DNA from: Aselliscus stoliczkanus
Taxonomy: Eukaryota; Chordata; Mammalia; Chiroptera; Hipposideridae
NCBI GenBank assembly: GCA_033961575.1
Contig: CM066730.1
Coordinates: forward strand, 115,037,523-115,101,522
Reading direction: 5' to 3'
Length of the DNA stretch: 64,000 nt
Both the position numbers and the translations under genes were made by a program. Positions 12,108 through 22,595 of the stretch are shown here, one piece after another (position 1 is the first letter of the stretch; every line of letters starts with the position of its first letter). The notes beneath the pieces are model-generated. The model was not told the DNA's origin, did no database searches, and saw nothing but the letters and a program-made list of their open reading frames with translations.

Positions 12108-12647
12108 CAGGTTTCCCCATTATCCAAAAGTAGAGGGTTCCTATGAAACCTTTCCTAAGCCAAAGTGGTGTAAAGTGAGAAAGCAATTACCATTAACTTA
12201 TATAGAAAAACATTTTTGCATATTCCCAGATACAAAAAATAACCTACCAAATCATACTAAATACACTTAATTACGTCCAGTTTTATTCTAAGTGTAAGGC
12301 CCTTATAAGCTTTTCAGATACTTCAGAATAATCTTAAAGAAAAAATCACAAATAAATCAAGATGAAGCACACACACAGTTCAACGCTATGGCAGCTTGGT
12401 GCTGAGACGCTGAGGATAGTTCCCAGGCAAGGAGCCAGACGGGCCGCTCTCGCCGCTGCGGGTGTGCGCTGCCTCCATAACGCCTGACTGCAAAACAAAC
12501 ACTACCTGCTATTTTTACTTTTCGTCTTTTTCAGAGAAGCAAAAATCCTCTTCAGATTTCTTTCGGTTAGTAAAAACAGGTACTAACGTAGGTCTTTTGT
12601 TAAAGCAAAATGGCATAAAATGAACTTTTGAAAAGCGGGCATACCTG
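12108..12647. mobile_element. Non-autonomous pogo/Tigger-like DNA transposon
   Basis: The ends form imperfect terminal inverted repeats: CAGGTTTCCCC...CAAAAGT on the left and ACTTTTGAAAAGCGGGCATACCTG on the right (read in two parts). A TA dinucleotide precedes the left end at 12106-12107. The CAG start and TA target favour the pogo/Tigger group. The interior holds CpG-rich sequence around 12440-12480 (GACGGGCCGCTCTCGCCG) in an otherwise CpG-poor window. There is no transposase frame. The family name is unknown to me. Confidence 0.7.
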
Positions 12648-12871
12648 CCCTAGGCACATACTTATACCTGTTACGCTGAGAGGTGCTCTTCAAATCAGAA
12701 TGTGATATCAATTCAGAATCATCGAGTTATTAAAAACTCAGTAATATTTCATGGTGTTGTATATAACTAATGCATTTTGTTCAGCCATAAAGAACTGATA
12801 ATAGTGTATTTTCCACTATTTTCTTGATAAAAATGGCAAGTTTCCATTAATAAAAATGAAGTTTGGTTTTT

Positions 12872-13052
12872 TGTTTTGTTTTTTTTAAAAGATTTTATTG
12901 GGAAAGGTGAATAGCTAACTGTTGTCTTTCAGTCCTAGTAGTGTAGAGCGCAGCTAGCACTAAGTCCACTGGCTCATGTGGGAATCGAACCATTGACCCT
13001 GTTGCTCAGAGCCTGCGTGCGCTCTTAACCAACTGAGCCACTCAGCCGGCCC
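12872..13052 (-). mobile_element. VES/Rhin-1-type tRNA SINE, antisense
   Basis: On the minus strand it reads GGGCCGGCTGAGTGGCTCAG (A-box region), TCTGAGCAACAGGG, B box GGTTCGATTCCCACATGAGC and CTGCGCTCTACACTACTAGG, ending CCCAATAAAATCTTTTAA. This is the simple, single-tRNA version of the bat SINE, about 170 bp. Possible short TSDs (GAAGYTG) flank it. Confidence 0.85.
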
Positions 13053-13630
13053 ACGAAGCTGTTTTTAAAATGGTGCTTCTTTATTTAGGTAAGATATTCT
13101 GATACATCTGGATAAAAACTGACTAAAATTTAAAACTACTTTCCTAGAGCTAAAATTAACATTGTTCTTTGATTACAATAAACTTTGGATTTACTTGGCA
13201 TAAATTCAAAATACACAAAATGTTCACTAATACGTAGCATTTTTGACCACCACTTGGTAACATAAGAGGAAGAAGAATTAAACAGCATTTCTAAATTATT
13301 CTTCTTTACTGCCTATGCAGTTATTTGTAATTTCCAAAATATATAAGCACACTGCATAAATTTTAGGAAATTGAGAAAAAAAGATCAATGAAGTCGTTCG
13401 TCATCCTAGAACCACTATTACCGCTTTTTGACATTATCTAACTATCTCTTTTCACAAGCATTTTTTAAAATGAGTTTAAAACTAGTATATATACAAAATC
13501 TTGCGATATGCTTTACTTAATATTATTAATCATTTTCTCTGAATATTTTATACATGTCTTTGAAGGCACGATGTTTTATAAATTCAACAACAGTTATTAT
13601 ATTTCATTTTAGTGTTCACTAGTTTATTTG
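13053..13630. other. AT-rich non-coding stretch, nothing recognised
   Basis: No gene, RNA or repeat identified. Short frames only. Confidence 0.5.
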
Positions 13631-13631
13631 C

Positions 13632-13790
13632 AGCTTCTTCCATTAGATTGTAAGTTACCTCAGGACAGATAACTTATTGATTACTGATTTTATTCATCAC
13701 CGCACATTCACTGCTCAGTACAGTACCTGGCATGGAGTAAGCAAGTGTTCAGTACATTTTAAATAAATGAATGAGTGGATGAACTTATTT
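13632..13790 (-). mobile_element. L2 LINE 3' end, antisense
   Basis: The series 'agattgtaagttacctcagg', 'cagtacctggcatggagtaag' (trimmed) and 'aaataaatgaatgagtgga' matches the reverse complement of the L2 3' terminus, a frequent ancient mammalian repeat. Confidence 0.65.
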
Positions 13791-13964
13791 AGCCATTCTC
13801 CTATTGTTACATATAATTCTTCTCCCTTAGGCAAAAAAACTAAAATAAGAGTTTTCATGCCATAGTTTATGTAGTATTGTAATTTGTCTTTTATATTGAA
13901 CAAGATTTTCTAAGAAAAACAATAAATCCAGTGGAGAGAAAAAATCTTAAGCAGAAGTAAAAAC

Positions 13965-14606
13965 AAATAAGGATGCACTTCACAGCCATTAGGATGGCGG
14001 TTATCAAGCATATATACCCCACCATCACCAACAACAACAATGAAACACTCCATAACAGGTGTTAGCAAGGAAGCAAGGATATAGAGAAATTATGACTTTT
14101 GTATGTTGCTGATGGGAATGTAAAATGGTGCAGCCACTGTGGAAAATGGTATGGAGACTGCTCAAAAGTTAAACACAGATTTACCATATGATCCAACAAT
14201 TCCACTAATGGGTATATACTCAAAAGAAGTAAAAGCAGGGACTCGAACAGATATTTGTATACTCGTGTTCACAGCAACCTTATTCACAACAGCCAAAAAG
14301 TGGAAGCAACCCAAGTGCCCATTTAGATGAGTGAATAAACAACATGTGGTATATACATACAATAAAATGTTATTCAGCCTTTCAGTACAAAAACAATGAA
14401 ATTGCACATATTGCAACAAGCATGAACCTTGAAGGCATTATGTTATGTGAAATCAGCCAGGCACAAAATGACAAATATTACATGATTCCACTTATATGAC
14501 ATACCTGGAATAGTCAAATTCATAGAGGCAAAAACAGAACAGCAGTTACCAGGGACTGGGGGTGGGGGGCGGGAGGGAGGGAGCTATTGTTTAATGGGTA
14601 TAGAGT
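13965..14606 (+). mobile_element. L1 ORF2 end and 3' UTR, 5'-truncated (left part)
   Basis: The frame at 14139-14330 contains the L1 ORF2 C-terminal signature 'LPYDPTIPLMGIYSKE' and 'KKWKQPKCP'. The 3' UTR follows, with the usual G-rich polypurine tract at 14558-14582. Frameshifts and stops show it is dead. The element is interrupted at 14607 by a hAT-type insertion and continues at 14886. Confidence 0.9.
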
Positions 14607-14877
14607 AGGGATTGGCAAACTTTTGAGATGGAAGAGCTACCAGGGGTCAGCAAACTCGGCTGGTGAGCGTGTTTCATATCATAGTTTCATTTATAAATTT
14701 TTTAAGGGATATTATTCACATAATGGTGATTATGTAAAAATATATTTATGGCTCTCGAATAATTTTTAAAGTTTTGTGAGGGACAGGATTGGCTCTTCCA
14801 GGGGTCAGCAAACTTTTGAGAGGAATGTACCCAAAGAGCCGCATGTGGCTTGCAAGCTGCAGTTTGCCGACCCCAGG
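14607..14877. mobile_element. Non-autonomous hAT-type DNA element inside L1
   Basis: The ends are inverted: AGGGATTGGCAAACTTTTG at the left and AGTTTGCCGACCCCAGG at the right. An 8-bp duplication flanks it (TATAGAGT at 14599-14606, TCTAGAGT at 14878-14885, one mismatch), as hAT elements make. Removing it restores the continuous L1 3' UTR. The same 'CCAGGGGTCAGCAAACT' motif also occurs internally at about 14639 and 14800, so this may be a nested or duplicated copy. Similar short hATs (nhAT-like) are known from bats. No transposase frame. Confidence 0.8.
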
Positions 14878-14885
14878 TCTAGAGT

Positions 14886-15030
14886 TTCAGTTTAGGATGA
14901 TGAAGAAGTATCTGGTGATAGCAGTGATTATCGCACACACTGTGAATGCACTTAATGCCACTGAACTGCACACTTAAAATGGTTAACTTTTATGTAATGT
15001 ATTTTTATCATAATAAAATATAAAATACGA
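14886..15030 (+). mobile_element. L1 3' UTR (right part)
   Basis: It continues the L1 copy after the hAT insertion: 'ggatgatgaagaagt', 'cacttaatgccactgaactg', 'cacttaaaatggttaac', and the terminal AATAAAA-type end. This is the standard end of many mammalian L1M/L1PA-like 3' UTRs. Confidence 0.88.
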
Positions 15031-15208
15031 AATCAAATAAACATCACTGGTGAAAAACAAACAAACAAAAAAACAAACCTAGGAATCAGTGTTTTCTAAT
15101 TGAAAGATTTCACCTGGTAAGCAAAGCACTGTGAAAAGAAACTGAGATACAGTTCAATATCTATTTTGTCACTATCAATGTATTATATTCTCAATTAAAA
15201 ATAGCTCA

Positions 15209-15320
15209 GGGCCAGCCGAGTGGCGCGGTGGTTAAGAGCTGGCTTGGGATGCCAGCGGCCCCAGTTCAGATCCCACATATGAGGGCCAGTGACACTGCCC
15301 TCTAAAAAGAAAAAAAAAAC
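15209..15320 (+). mobile_element. tRNA-derived SINE, short form
   Basis: Head GGGCCAGCCGAGTGGCGCGG, arm GCTGGC...GCCAGC, B box near 15264, the GAGGGCCAGTGACACTG end and an A-rich tail. Possible weak TSD AAAAATAGCTC / AAAAACAGTTC. Confidence 0.92.
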
Positions 15321-15329
15321 AAAAACAGT

Positions 15330-16628
15330 TCCATCTCTATTATTATACATGTATAATTATTCAGTTAGAAATTTAATTATGACAAAATATATTCTCAATG
15401 TTCAAATCTTCTGCAAGATGCCAAATTATACAATCACATATTAAAATTCAACTATAGTATCATCTGATAATTTAGATGATAGTCTTTTGAAATACAGTGA
15501 GTCTGACTCTTTGCCATATATGGATATGATGCAAGGAAATGAACATTTCTCAAGGATTTCAAAATTGATAGTCTATGCCTAAAAAACAGAACAGAAAATT
15601 CTCTTTTAATATTAGGTATTCCCTACCTTTTAGAGTAAAAATTGCTTAATACAGATACATTTTAATTTGCCTCACCTTTACACGATGCTTAATATCATTT
15701 ATTGCCTAGCTAGAACATACAAGGTATGTAATAACTGATAAATTCTTGAAAAGCTCTAAAAACTTTAAAATATTTAGAGTTCTCTAAGGTTTTTATTAAC
15801 TTGTATATGTGTTTTAACAACACACAAATCAATGCTCTGAACTTTTTCTTCAGTTACTTTTTAATTTCTGGTGTATACCTCTACATTCCTTCATGTCCCA
15901 AAAACAGAAAATAAGTGTTTCCTTCAGCTAAAATATTGATTCTCTTAAGTAATTATTAGCCTTAGAAACATTACCAAATAGCCAACAGAATAGAGAGACA
16001 AGAATTGATAAATTGATGACATTGTCTTGCTTTCTTTTGGGCTTGAGCTTAAAGGCCTTTCTTATTATGAAAAGCTATTTAAGTAGTAAGTGAGAATCCT
16101 TATTGAAATACAAGACTTTCGTATTTTATTAGATGATCTTTTACATACTCAGATGACCAAGGAATCATAATTCTGTCTCAGTAAATGTCACCACAATAGC
16201 TGCATTATCTCAGGACATGGCATGACAAATATGCAGTGTGTCTTAGTCAAGCCAATATGATACAAAATACCTCAAATTAATCAAAGGCATGTCTGTTAGC
16301 CTTATAATACACTCAGATACTGCACATAGCTCAATGTACATATTAAGAGTCAAAAATTATATAAATTAAGAGTCAAAAATCATACAAAAATCATACAAAT
16401 AATGGCATATAACAAATAGTCATATGCCAATAAATGCCTCCCAAATAAAAGAATGTTACTTGCAGAGGCGCACACAATGGAATGAGAAGATTCTCCACAG
16501 TACTTCTGTCTGATAACAAAACAAGTAAAGAAAAGACAGCTTCAGTTCGGGGTTAATATCCATCACATAGATAATTACTAGTCTGGCAAGAGTTGAATTA
16601 CTATTCTTCCTATAAGAAATGTTAAAAT
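15330..16628. other. AT-rich non-coding stretch with a small direct repeat
   Basis: No gene or repeat family recognised. A short direct repeat (ATTAAGAGTCAAAAATYAT) occurs at about 16342 and 16365, followed by a doubled 'aatcatacaa'. The latter part of the region is otherwise featureless. Confidence 0.5.
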
Positions 16629-16657
16629 GTACTCGCTTCGGCAGAACATATATTAAA
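16629..16657 (+). pseudogene. U6 snRNA 5'-end fragment (truncated pseudogene)
   Basis: These 29 bases match the 5' end of U6 snRNA (conserved GTGCTCGCTTCGGCAGCACA start) with about three changes, then run into an A-rich stretch. Only the 5' stem-loop region is present. The spliceosomal core (ACAGAGA box and the U4-pairing region) is missing, so it cannot make a working U6. There is no proximal sequence element or TATA box at the expected upstream spacing. It is probably a retroposed or template-switch product. Confidence 0.75.
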
Positions 16658-16659
16658 AA

Positions 16660-18555
16660 AAATAAATTCATGTAAAACAAAATATTCAGTTAGTATTCAA
16701 AACTCCTTTATACCAACCAGATTATGATGCCATGGTTTTCAACAGAACAAGTGGAAAATTAAGAGGTCATGGAGCACAGAATAAACTTGGTATGTTACTT
16801 TCTTTAAAAAACATATACAATTTTATAAAGAAAAGATCAATTTACACATTGTCTCATGCTCTAGAAATAATACTCATTGAAATAATGGAAAACCCTTTCA
16901 TAACATGTAATTTGGAAATGTTATTGATTGAATTAGTCAAAAGCAATGTTAAATTAGGATATTTTTCTAAAAAACATTATAGCTTGATCTTGCTTTTAAT
17001 TGAGAGGAATCAATTCTAATTATACCTAACCAAAGCCAATAGTTTCAGAAAGCTTTAGTCTCTAACTTATATTCCATTAGGAAGCATTCAGCATTGTCCT
17101 AAATGAAAGCTTTGTACCAGCACAGTTCATCCTTTCCACTCATGGGAATAAGCAGCCAGATAGATCACTTCAATGGCAAAGATAAAAGATGAGATAGCAA
17201 GTTACTTTGCCATGGCAACAACTTTTAAGATTCTAAACAGATCACTTTCTCCTATTTAAATATAAATGTGGTCTAAAGCAGCTGCTACAATGACTGACAA
17301 GCTCTCAATCAGAATCTATCACTATGAAGGTTTCCAATTTAGAATGTGTAACAATATTTGATAATGAACAGAAACAGAACCTTAAAATGTATCATTCCAA
17401 ACTATGTTTCACCTACAGATATCTAAATTGAAGCATTTGAGTCTAATCTTTATCATATATTTAATAAAAGTGTACTGGATTTATTCTAGAGAATCAGGAT
17501 AAAAAAAAGCCCAAAGATACATTTGCCACAGCATTTAAGTTTTGGTTTATAAAGCTATATATCTCATGAGAGCTACAATATTTAAACCCTCCAAAGGATT
17601 TGGTCAAAATATATAGCTTGTAGAAATAGCTACTTAATGACGGTATTTTTAGTTACTAGCCTTCATACTCCACCCTAAGTACCCAAAGGAATATAACTTG
17701 AGAACAAAATTTATGACTTCTCTATCAATAATGCCATATATATATATAAAATGATATATATATATATAATGGATAGATACACAGATGATATAGATAATAG
17801 ATTTACTAAATGCTATCAGTTACATTTAAATTAGTAACATAATATTTGACAGAAAGTATAAAATACACAGTATCATGAACCTACATCTGAGGCAAAAATC
17901 CAATCCTGATTTTTTACTTCAAGTTTAAATAGAACACATATTTGTAATTTATCCAGCACAGTTCAAGGTCATCTTGATATCATCAACAAAATTTTATTAT
18001 ACATCTACCAGTGAGTCAAAAGCTCAGCCCTTCCCTTTAAACTGTCATCTAGTAGCTTGTCTACAGATTCAGAATTTCTATTTAAATGTACTACTATCTG
18101 AAAGACTATGTCATTGTTTGTGCTTATCTCTTCGGCCTTTGATCTTTCTAGGGAGAGCACTACCAACTAAGTTTACTTTAATCAGAGAAAAACAAAATTA
18201 AGCTGCCTTTTATATGCTGCCAATAATTAGCATTTTGAGCACAACAAATCCCAATAGCACTTCTTCCTTTGCCTAGCATCATAATAAGAAAAGCCACAAT
18301 TATAAAACGCTGACTTGTTTTCCATAAAATATGACTTAAATTTTGGAAAGTAATAAGATTTTAAAATACATATATAAAAATTATTCTCAATTTAGGGGTT
18401 CATAACAAGTCACCCCAAGATGTGCGTCCTGTTATTTTGAGCCTAAGGAAATTGAGATGCTGCAGGCTCACGACAAACTTGTGCCTCTCCCTTAAAGAAG
18501 TTACATTATTGCCCACAGTAAGAGTTCCCACAAGAAATAACTTTTTTGACCCACC
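16660..18555. other. AT-rich non-coding stretch; (TA)n near 17740
   Basis: A short (TA)n microsatellite with an interrupting AAATGA sits at about 17736-17770. The 95-codon frame at 16732-17019 on + is AT-driven and shows no family similarity or exon signals I can support. No other feature seen. Confidence 0.5.
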
Positions 18556-18557
18556 TA

Positions 18558-18636
18558 TTGGGTTGTCAGAAAAGTCATGACTCATTTTTGCAATGAAAAA
18601 CAGAAAAAATACGTCATGACTTTTCCGACAACCCAA
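18558..18636. mobile_element. Mariner-type MITE, 79 bp
   Basis: A nearly palindromic element: TTGGGTTGTCAGAAAAGTCA at the left and TGACTTTTCCGACAACCCAA at the right, around a short centre. TA dinucleotides at 18556-18557 and 18637-18638 give the target duplication typical of Tc1/mariner. It resembles MADE1-like mini-mariners in size and build. A second copy is at 33590. It has no coding capacity, so it would depend on a transposase supplied elsewhere. Confidence 0.92.
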
Positions 18637-18748
18637 TATATTGCAGAGCAAACTATTAATTACTGAACACCTGCTCTCTTATCTTCCTTCAATGGACCTT
18701 CCCCCACTTTGAAGCCCCTAAGGCACCTTACTTCATCCTTAGCTCATA

Positions 18749-19388
18749 ATGAGAGGTTGGACAATTAAGTTCATGAACTCATCCTAGAAAACGTGCCACA
18801 TACTTCATTGCTGAATATCATTATAGTCACCTTTGAAGTACTCCCCTTGGGAAGCTATGCACCGATGCCAGCGCCTAGTCCACCCTTCAAAGCAATTTTG
18901 GAACTTTTTTTCTGGAATGACCATCAGGGCTGTCGTCATATTACCCTTGATGTGCTGAATGTCATCAAAATGTCTTCCTTTCAATATTTTCTTTAACTTC
19001 GGGTAAAGAAAGAAGTCTTTGGGGGCCAGATCAGGTAGGTAGGGAGGGTGTTCCAATACAATTATTTGTTTACTGGCTAAAAACTCCCTCACAGACAGTG
19101 CCTTGTGAGCTGATGCATTGTTGTGATGCAAGAGCCATGAATTGTTGGCAAAAAGTTCAGGTGGTCTAACTTTCAACACAGCCTTTTCAGCACTTCCAAA
19201 TAGTAAATTTGGTTAACTGTTTGTCCAGTTGGTGCAAATTCATAATGAATAATCCCTCTGATATCAAAAAAGGTTAGCAACATCGTTAAAACAAGTTTCA
19301 CAAGCTTCATTGCCAGACCACATACATACCTCATTTTTCCTTTATGTCTTTGAACCTGTCGTGTATATGGGGTTCCCATGCACACATA
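18749..19388 (-). pseudogene. Mariner transposon remnant with broken transposase
   Basis: The right end (minus-strand 3' end) keeps a mariner TIR, GGTTGGACAATTAAGTTCAT, at about 18755. On the minus strand 19385-19173 encodes the first catalytic region (FFDIRGIIHYEF). After a frameshift, 19179-18805 encodes the second and third: 'LLHHNNASAH' in place of the expected HDN motif (D changed to N) and 'LPDLAPKDFF', which keeps the third Asp. The N-terminal DNA-binding half and the other TIR are missing. Frameshift, truncation and loss of a catalytic Asp each make it inactive. It belongs to the D,D34D mariner group. Confidence 0.93.
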
Positions 19389-19391
19389 TGT

Positions 19392-19492
19392 AATTAAATC
19401 TGGTTATTTTCTCTTGTTAATATCTTACGTAGATTTAATTATTAACCAGACAAAAGAACCTAGAAGGGTAGAGGAAAGTTTCTTCTTCCTCC
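19392..19492 (+). mobile_element. LTR 3'-end-like fragment (ERVL-type, tentative)
   Basis: The segment 'cttgttaatatcttacgtag', 'aaccagacaaaagaacctag' and 'aagggtagaggaaagtttct' has the look of the 3' portion of ERVL-type LTRs. It abuts the truncated mariner end, suggesting an old junction. Confidence 0.4.
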
Positions 19493-19544
19493 ACACTACC
19501 AAAGTCCTCAACTAGTCTGGGAAAGAATAAATTAAAAGTAAGAT

Positions 19545-19546
<2 letters not shown>

Positions 19547-19578
<32 letters not shown>
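19547..19578 (+). repeat. (CA)n microsatellite
   Basis: About 15 to 16 uninterrupted CA units. A shorter run of CA units follows at 19748-19762. Likely polymorphic. Confidence 0.95.
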
Positions 19579-19582
<4 letters not shown>

Positions 19583-20059
19583 TAAAATCCATCTTAAGAA
19601 CTAGGTTACCAAATAAGAATTTCCAGGTGCTTGTCAGGATCCAGCCACTTCTGGAGTTGCAAACGGAAGGATAAAATTATATACTCAAAAGGTCCCAAGA
19701 CGTTGACTTCAGTGTGCCCCCCTAAATAATCACAACTCCCCCCCAACACACACACACACACCCAAAATCAATTTAAAAGGTTCTAAGAAGACCAAAACTT
19801 TGGATTCTAAGGAGACCAAAGACCTAAGTGTTCGAAATCCACTGAAGAAAGAGTAGCTTAGGGCTCTTAGACCTAAGATATGCTGAATGTGAAGACCACA
19901 GACCTTCCTTAACTCAGATTGTTCTGCAAATGCAAAAATGTCACAAGGCTCTTCTGAACTAAGGGAGAGCTAGACAATTCCAAAACCCGAAGACTTTTAT
20001 GGATTCCAAGTAACCATATTTTGCACCATTAAATAGAAAACAGGGTTCACGGAGAAGAA

Positions 20060-20290
20060 ATTCCGTTTTTAAATTAACTTCATTGAGGTATAATTTTCAT
20101 ACAATAAAACATGCTAATTTCAAATATACAGTATAATGAGTTTTGGAAAGATAATTAAAATATAGGATATTTCCTCCATCTCAAAAAGCTCCCTCAGCCC
20201 ACCCAAAACCAACTTCCTATCCTTGTCTCCACACAACCAATGATGCACTATCATTACGGACTAGTTTACCTTTTCCAGAATTTCATGTTT
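20060..20290 (-). mobile_element. L1M 3' UTR fragment, antisense
   Basis: The sequence 'ttcattgaggtataattttc', 'atacaataaaacatgc' and 'caaccaatgatgcactatc' matches the common antisense L1M (L1MC/ME-type) 3' UTR. It is followed at 20300-20400 by a MIR/L2-like tail ('gttaagcaacttgcacaatt'). Confidence 0.65.
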
Positions 20291-20639
20291 ATTTCTTAAT
20301 TCTATGAGATGATGTGAGTCTCATGGATGTTAAGCAACTTGCACAATTTTATACAACTCCAAGATTCAAAGTGAGGATTTCAAATCAGGTCTAGCTGATG
20401 CCAAAGCCTACTATAGGTGATACTACAGAATTTGGGTCTTGTTCATTTTTCCATTCCTAACATTTTGCATACCTGGCCTCTGAACACTGAATTGAATTTA
20501 AGTAAACTGCTCAAACTGGGTGGGATCCAAGAAAAAGAAAGACCCATTTTAATAAGTCAGTAGGTCTTTGTCCTTAGTTAAAGGGAACAAAGAAATAGGG
20601 TCTTAGGATGTTATTTGCAGTCTCAAAGCATCTCCCAAT

Positions 20640-21175
20640 AAATTTACTACAATGGGAAAGACAGAAGTTTCACAGTGGAGAAACCCAGCAGAAACACCTT
20701 ACCGAGCAATCAAGCTTGACATCACTAGTAAATAAGGGATTGACTCTTCATGAACACCATGATAAGTGACACATCATGTCTGTGGTGTTCTTGTCAAGCA
20801 CGCATGACTTTAGTCTAATCATGAGAAAACACTGGACAAACTCAAATTGAGGTCATGAAAGACAAAGGAAATCTAAAGAACTATTACAGACTGCGGGAGA
20901 ATAAGAAATAACAACTAAATCCTACATGGGAGAGATCCTGGATTGGATCCTGATTAGAAAAGGGCATTAGTGGAAAAACAGATAAAATTCAGATAAGACC
21001 TGTAGTTTAGTTAAAATACTGTACCAGTGTTAATTGCCTAGTTTTGATAACTGCCCAATAGCTATGCAAGATGTTTACATTAGATGAAGCTGGTAAGGGA
21101 TATGTGGAAAATCTGTACTATTTTTTCAACGTTTTTTAAGTTTGAAATTAGTTCAAAATAAAAATGTTTAAAAGG
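20640..21175 (+). mobile_element. L1M 3' end
   Basis: The segments 'gatcctggattggatcctg', 'gggcattagtggaaaaac', 'ctgtagtttagttaaaatac' and 'agttcaaaataaaaatg' match the 3' UTR end of L1MA/MB-like elements. No coding frame remains. Confidence 0.75.
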
Positions 21176-21609
21176 AGTGATCTTGAATACTTTTCTGCAA
21201 CTAAACCATACTCCATAATCTTGCAAAAAAAAAAAAAAAAACACCCCAAACTTATGAGGAAACTATAAACTATATATGGTCAATTTCTGTTAAAGTCAAA
21301 TAATGTCAACATTTATTGAACATCTCTATATAAGTTATTATAGAATGTAGAAACATGGTGGCTACCTTCAAGCTATTTATGATTTAATACGTTAACTATG
21401 ACAAATACAAAAAAATCCCAAGTCAAAATCTTGAAAGAGCTAGTTCAAAACACAAAACCAGCTATTCTGAAAAGTAATAGTTTTCATATCTTCTGGGATC
21501 AGAATATTTTTGTGTTTTTTGTCTTTTAAAAATTGAGAATTCTACTTCAGACAGACTATTAAATAGAAGTACTAGATCCCCTCCTTGCACAAAATTGCTA
21601 TAAATTCTT

Positions 21610-21717
21610 TTTTTTTTTTTTTAGAGGGCAGTGTCACTGGCCCTCATATGTGGGATCCGAACCGGTGCCGCTTGCGTGCCAAGCCAGCTTTTAACCAACG
21701 TGCCACTCGGCCGGCCC
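21610..21717 (-). mobile_element. tRNA-derived SINE, short form, antisense
   Basis: Minus-strand head GGGCCGGCCGAGTGGCACG, B box GGTTCGGATCC, end GAGGGCCAGTGACACTG with a T-run tail at the left. A perfect 17-bp TSD (AATTGCTATAAATTCTT) lies at 21593-21609 and 21718-21734. The anticodon-like arm has decayed relative to other copies. Confidence 0.96.
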
Positions 21718-21734
21718 AATTGCTATAAATTCTT

Positions 21735-22245
21735 AATAAAAACATGAGATACCATGGAATAAAATTTGAAAGTCCTAATCAAAAACAAGATATATTATCG
21801 GTACATACTGTAGGAACATCGCTTTGTCTGTAGAGAACAAAACAGCCCAATTTTTGTTCATTTCCCTACTCTAAGTTTGGGATTGTACAGAAGCTACTCT
21901 TCGTATTTAAATCCCATATCTTCATGGCCACGTGTCTGGTCTAGGGGTAGACATCTGACTAAGCTCAAGTCCATCATAAAACCCTACTCCAGGTCCAATT
22001 TAAATATTAACTAGTTAAGCTCTTTTGGTTTAAAATTAATTAAAGCAATTAAAAATAAGAGTGGAAGGGATGTAGCCAGCTTTATAGAAAAGATTGCGAG
22101 ACTACTGGGGTAGCTCACAAAACTAATGAAAAAATGCAATCATCAGGCTTTCAGGGGGCAGAACCAGGGGAGTTCTGTAGACCTTAACTGCATATATTTA
22201 TGGGCATTCCTTCTTCAATGCCACTAGCCCTACGTCAAGCCACAA
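21735..22245. other. Non-coding stretch, nothing recognised
   Basis: No gene or repeat family recognised. Confidence 0.45.
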
Positions 22246-22247
22246 TT

Positions 22248-22372
22248 TATTTGTTTGAGGAGGGCAGGAACTTTATCTATTTTTTATACCACTGTATCTC
22301 TAGCAACTAAAACAATGTCTATCATGTAATAAATAGGCTCTCAATAAAAATTTGCCAGCTGAATGAATAAAA
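22248..22372 (-). mobile_element. L2 LINE 3' end, antisense
   Basis: The pattern 'gaggagggcaggaactttat', 'ccactgtatctctagcaac' and 'ctcaataaaaatttgcc' resembles the reverse complement of the L2 3' terminus. Confidence 0.6.
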
Positions 22373-22595
22373 TTGGTTAACAAAGTAATTCCTGGGTAAA
22401 AAAAAATGCAATTGGTCCAGTTTATTTCAAGAACCTATTCCTTCCTTAATCAATTCACTGATCTAGGATCAGTAGAAACCATTTGAGGCCTTTTGCATAA
22501 AAGAGACACTTGGCACCTACTATATACACAAACATTAAAACATTTGACCTGTAAATTATTCTATCATATCAAAGAAAGGTATTTTCATGTACACT

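Noticed and set aside
18805..19385. Mariner transposase considered as an intact or domesticated gene
   Set aside because: N-terminal half missing, a frameshift near 19175 and Asn at a catalytic Asp position.
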